The notes under the pieces: generated by a model
Seen by the model: only the letters and a program-made list of their open reading frames with translations
Told to the model about the DNA's origin: nothing
Database searches by the model: none
Made by a program: the position numbers and the translations under genes
In this document: piece by piece, positions 63,489-64,000 of the stretch
Position numbering within the stretch: position 1 is the stretch's first letter
Layout of the letters: each line of letters starts with the position of its first letter
NCBI RefSeq assembly: GCF_012910715.1
Contig: NZ_JABBHF010000008.1
Coordinates: forward strand, 124,001 to 188,000
DNA length: 64,000 nucleotides
Direction: 5' to 3'
Origin: Flavivirga algicola
Lineage (GTDB): Bacteria > Bacteroidota > Bacteroidia > Flavobacteriales > Flavobacteriaceae

Positions 63489-64000
63489 ATGAATAATAAT
63501 AGATTTTTATTTCTGGAAGAAGAACTGAAGGGATTTTCAGAACATCCTGACAATAAGTTAATACAAAAGAAAAAACTTTCCACTCAAAAGAACCCGGCAG
63601 CAGGTGTTGCTGTAGCTGGTGCGGTTATTGCTGGCGCTGGTGTGGGATGGCAAATTTTTGAGTTTGCCTGGGCACAAACAGAGGGAGATATTAAAGTGAA
63701 ATTAGCTAGAATGGAAGGGGCTAAACTTCCTAGCGACGATAAATCTTATCAAAACAAAGGCGTTTGGAAAAAGAAAACAGTAAGAATTTATGAAAAATAT
63801 GGAAGCCGAATAGGTGATGAGATTTCGGCAAAATTCGATTTATCTTTTAAGTACAATGATTATGGTGTGGGCTATATAGACATTGATCATGTAGAATCCA
63901 ATGATGCAATTGCTTTTGGATTAAATGTGGAAGCTAAACTTATGGCAGACCCTAATAATTATACATCTAATAATGGCGGGCAATCGATGTCCATGATAGA
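63489..64000 (+). CDS. Hypothetical protein with Gly/Ala-rich segment (3' end beyond window)
   Basis: The frame from the ATG at 63489 is open to the end of the window (170 codons seen). It starts MNNNRFLFLEEELKGFSEHP. A small-residue hydrophobic stretch, AAGVAVAGAVIAGAGVGWQI (residues ~38-57), could be a membrane helix. After it come beta-like strands (RIGDEISAKFDLSFKYNDYG, AFGLNVEAKLM) similar in style to those in the other beta proteins of the cassette. No family recognised. The operon therefore continues past the window. Confidence 0.55.
   Translation, partial: MNNNRFLFLEEELKGFSEHPDNKLIQKKKLSTQKNPAAGVAVAGAVIAGAGVGWQIFEFAWAQTEGDIKVKLARMEGAKLPSDDKSYQNKGVWKKKTVRIYEKYGSRIGDEISAKFDLSFKYNDYGVGYIDIDHVESNDAIAFGLNVEAKLMADPNNYTSNNGGQSMSMI

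Noticed and set aside
54508-64000. Contractile injection system or phage tail cluster
   Set aside because: No sheath, tube, baseplate, spike or AAA+ ATPase signature is visible in any product, and the peptidase is the only recognisable enzyme.
1-64000. tRNA, rRNA, CRISPR arrays, riboswitches, IS transposases
   Set aside because: None seen by eye on either strand; no regularly spaced repeats of CRISPR type and no transposase motifs. A Moco riboswitch upstream of moeA was looked for and not seen.

Overview
The window is chromosomal DNA from an AT-rich marine member of the Bacteroidota, most likely a Flavobacteriaceae. The reasons are type IX secretion (T9SS) C-terminal sorting domains on two secreted enzymes, an agar/porphyran-type GH16 with CBM96-like domains, -7 elements of the TAnnTTTG type, weak Shine-Dalgarno sequences, many SCxxx lipoproteins, and the WIPAFAGMT-type palindromic repeat. 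No rRNA, tRNA, CRISPR array, integrase or transposase was seen.

Layout. (1) 1-11.4 kb: an exopolysaccharide-type locus. It has an exported TPR protein (cut by the window edge), two STAS-like proteins, a Wzx/MVF flippase, a GT4 glycosyltransferase, a convergent three-gene operon (large GT-C/PTPS-like membrane protein, exported beta protein, membrane-anchored clan GH-A hydrolase) and a GT2 of the dolichyl-phosphate glucosyltransferase type. A CATTCRYCTACA box with a weaker second copy 21 bp downstream precedes three transcription units. (2) 11.4-19.9 kb, minus strand: an almost complete molybdenum cofactor operon, moeA - FAD monooxygenase - ModE-like regulator - TauE/SafE permease - mobA - moaD - moeB(rhodanese) - moaE - four-helix-bundle gene - moaCB fusion - moaA. 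(3) 20.0-31.9 kb, plus strand: nitrate-to-ammonium respiration, namely napD-napA-napB (NapB duplicated to four haems), a tetrahaem lipoprotein, NrfC-like and NrfD-like quinol dehydrogenase subunits, nrfH-nrfA, and a ccsBA haem lyase fusion. (4) 32.4-37.3 kb: an FNR-like regulator with N-terminal cysteines, then globin, a DUF3365-like haem lipoprotein, a ferric-reductase-like b-haem membrane protein, an FAD/2Fe-2S reductase and an anchored pentahaem cytochrome. (5) 37.8-43.5 kb: an NrtABCD-type nitrate ABC transporter and an alginate-export-type porin. (6) 43.7-46.2 kb, minus: a NarXL-like two-component pair, a six-helix membrane protein and a lipoprotein. (7) 46.5-53.4 kb: small hypotheticals and two T9SS-secreted multidomain enzymes. 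(8) 53.7-64 kb: an AraC-type regulator followed by a tightly packed operon of a cytoplasmic S8 peptidase and at least nine mostly unrecognised proteins without signal peptides, running off the window end.

How it fits together. Regions 2-6 form one functional block. Moco synthesis feeds NapA; porin and ABC system bring nitrate in; Nap reduces nitrate to nitrite and NrfHA reduces nitrite to ammonium; CcsBA matures the multihaem cytochromes; the FNR-like protein and NarXL pair are the probable regulators. A shared palindrome (TAAGTA-N4-TACTTA and variants), sitting directly against the -7 element, precedes the regulator gene itself, the globin unit and the nitrate transporter; a related palindrome precedes the porin.

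The best candidate for an undescribed system is region 8: a cytoplasmic subtilase with an intact catalytic triad, co-transcribed with a protein resembling a Trypco2 + helix-hairpin-helix + beta-sandwich architecture, a large protein with an internal duplication, and several helical or beta proteins with no family I recognise. The second is the globin/haem/b-type/2Fe-2S/pentahaem module, which looks like an NAD(P)H-to-periplasm electron conduit.
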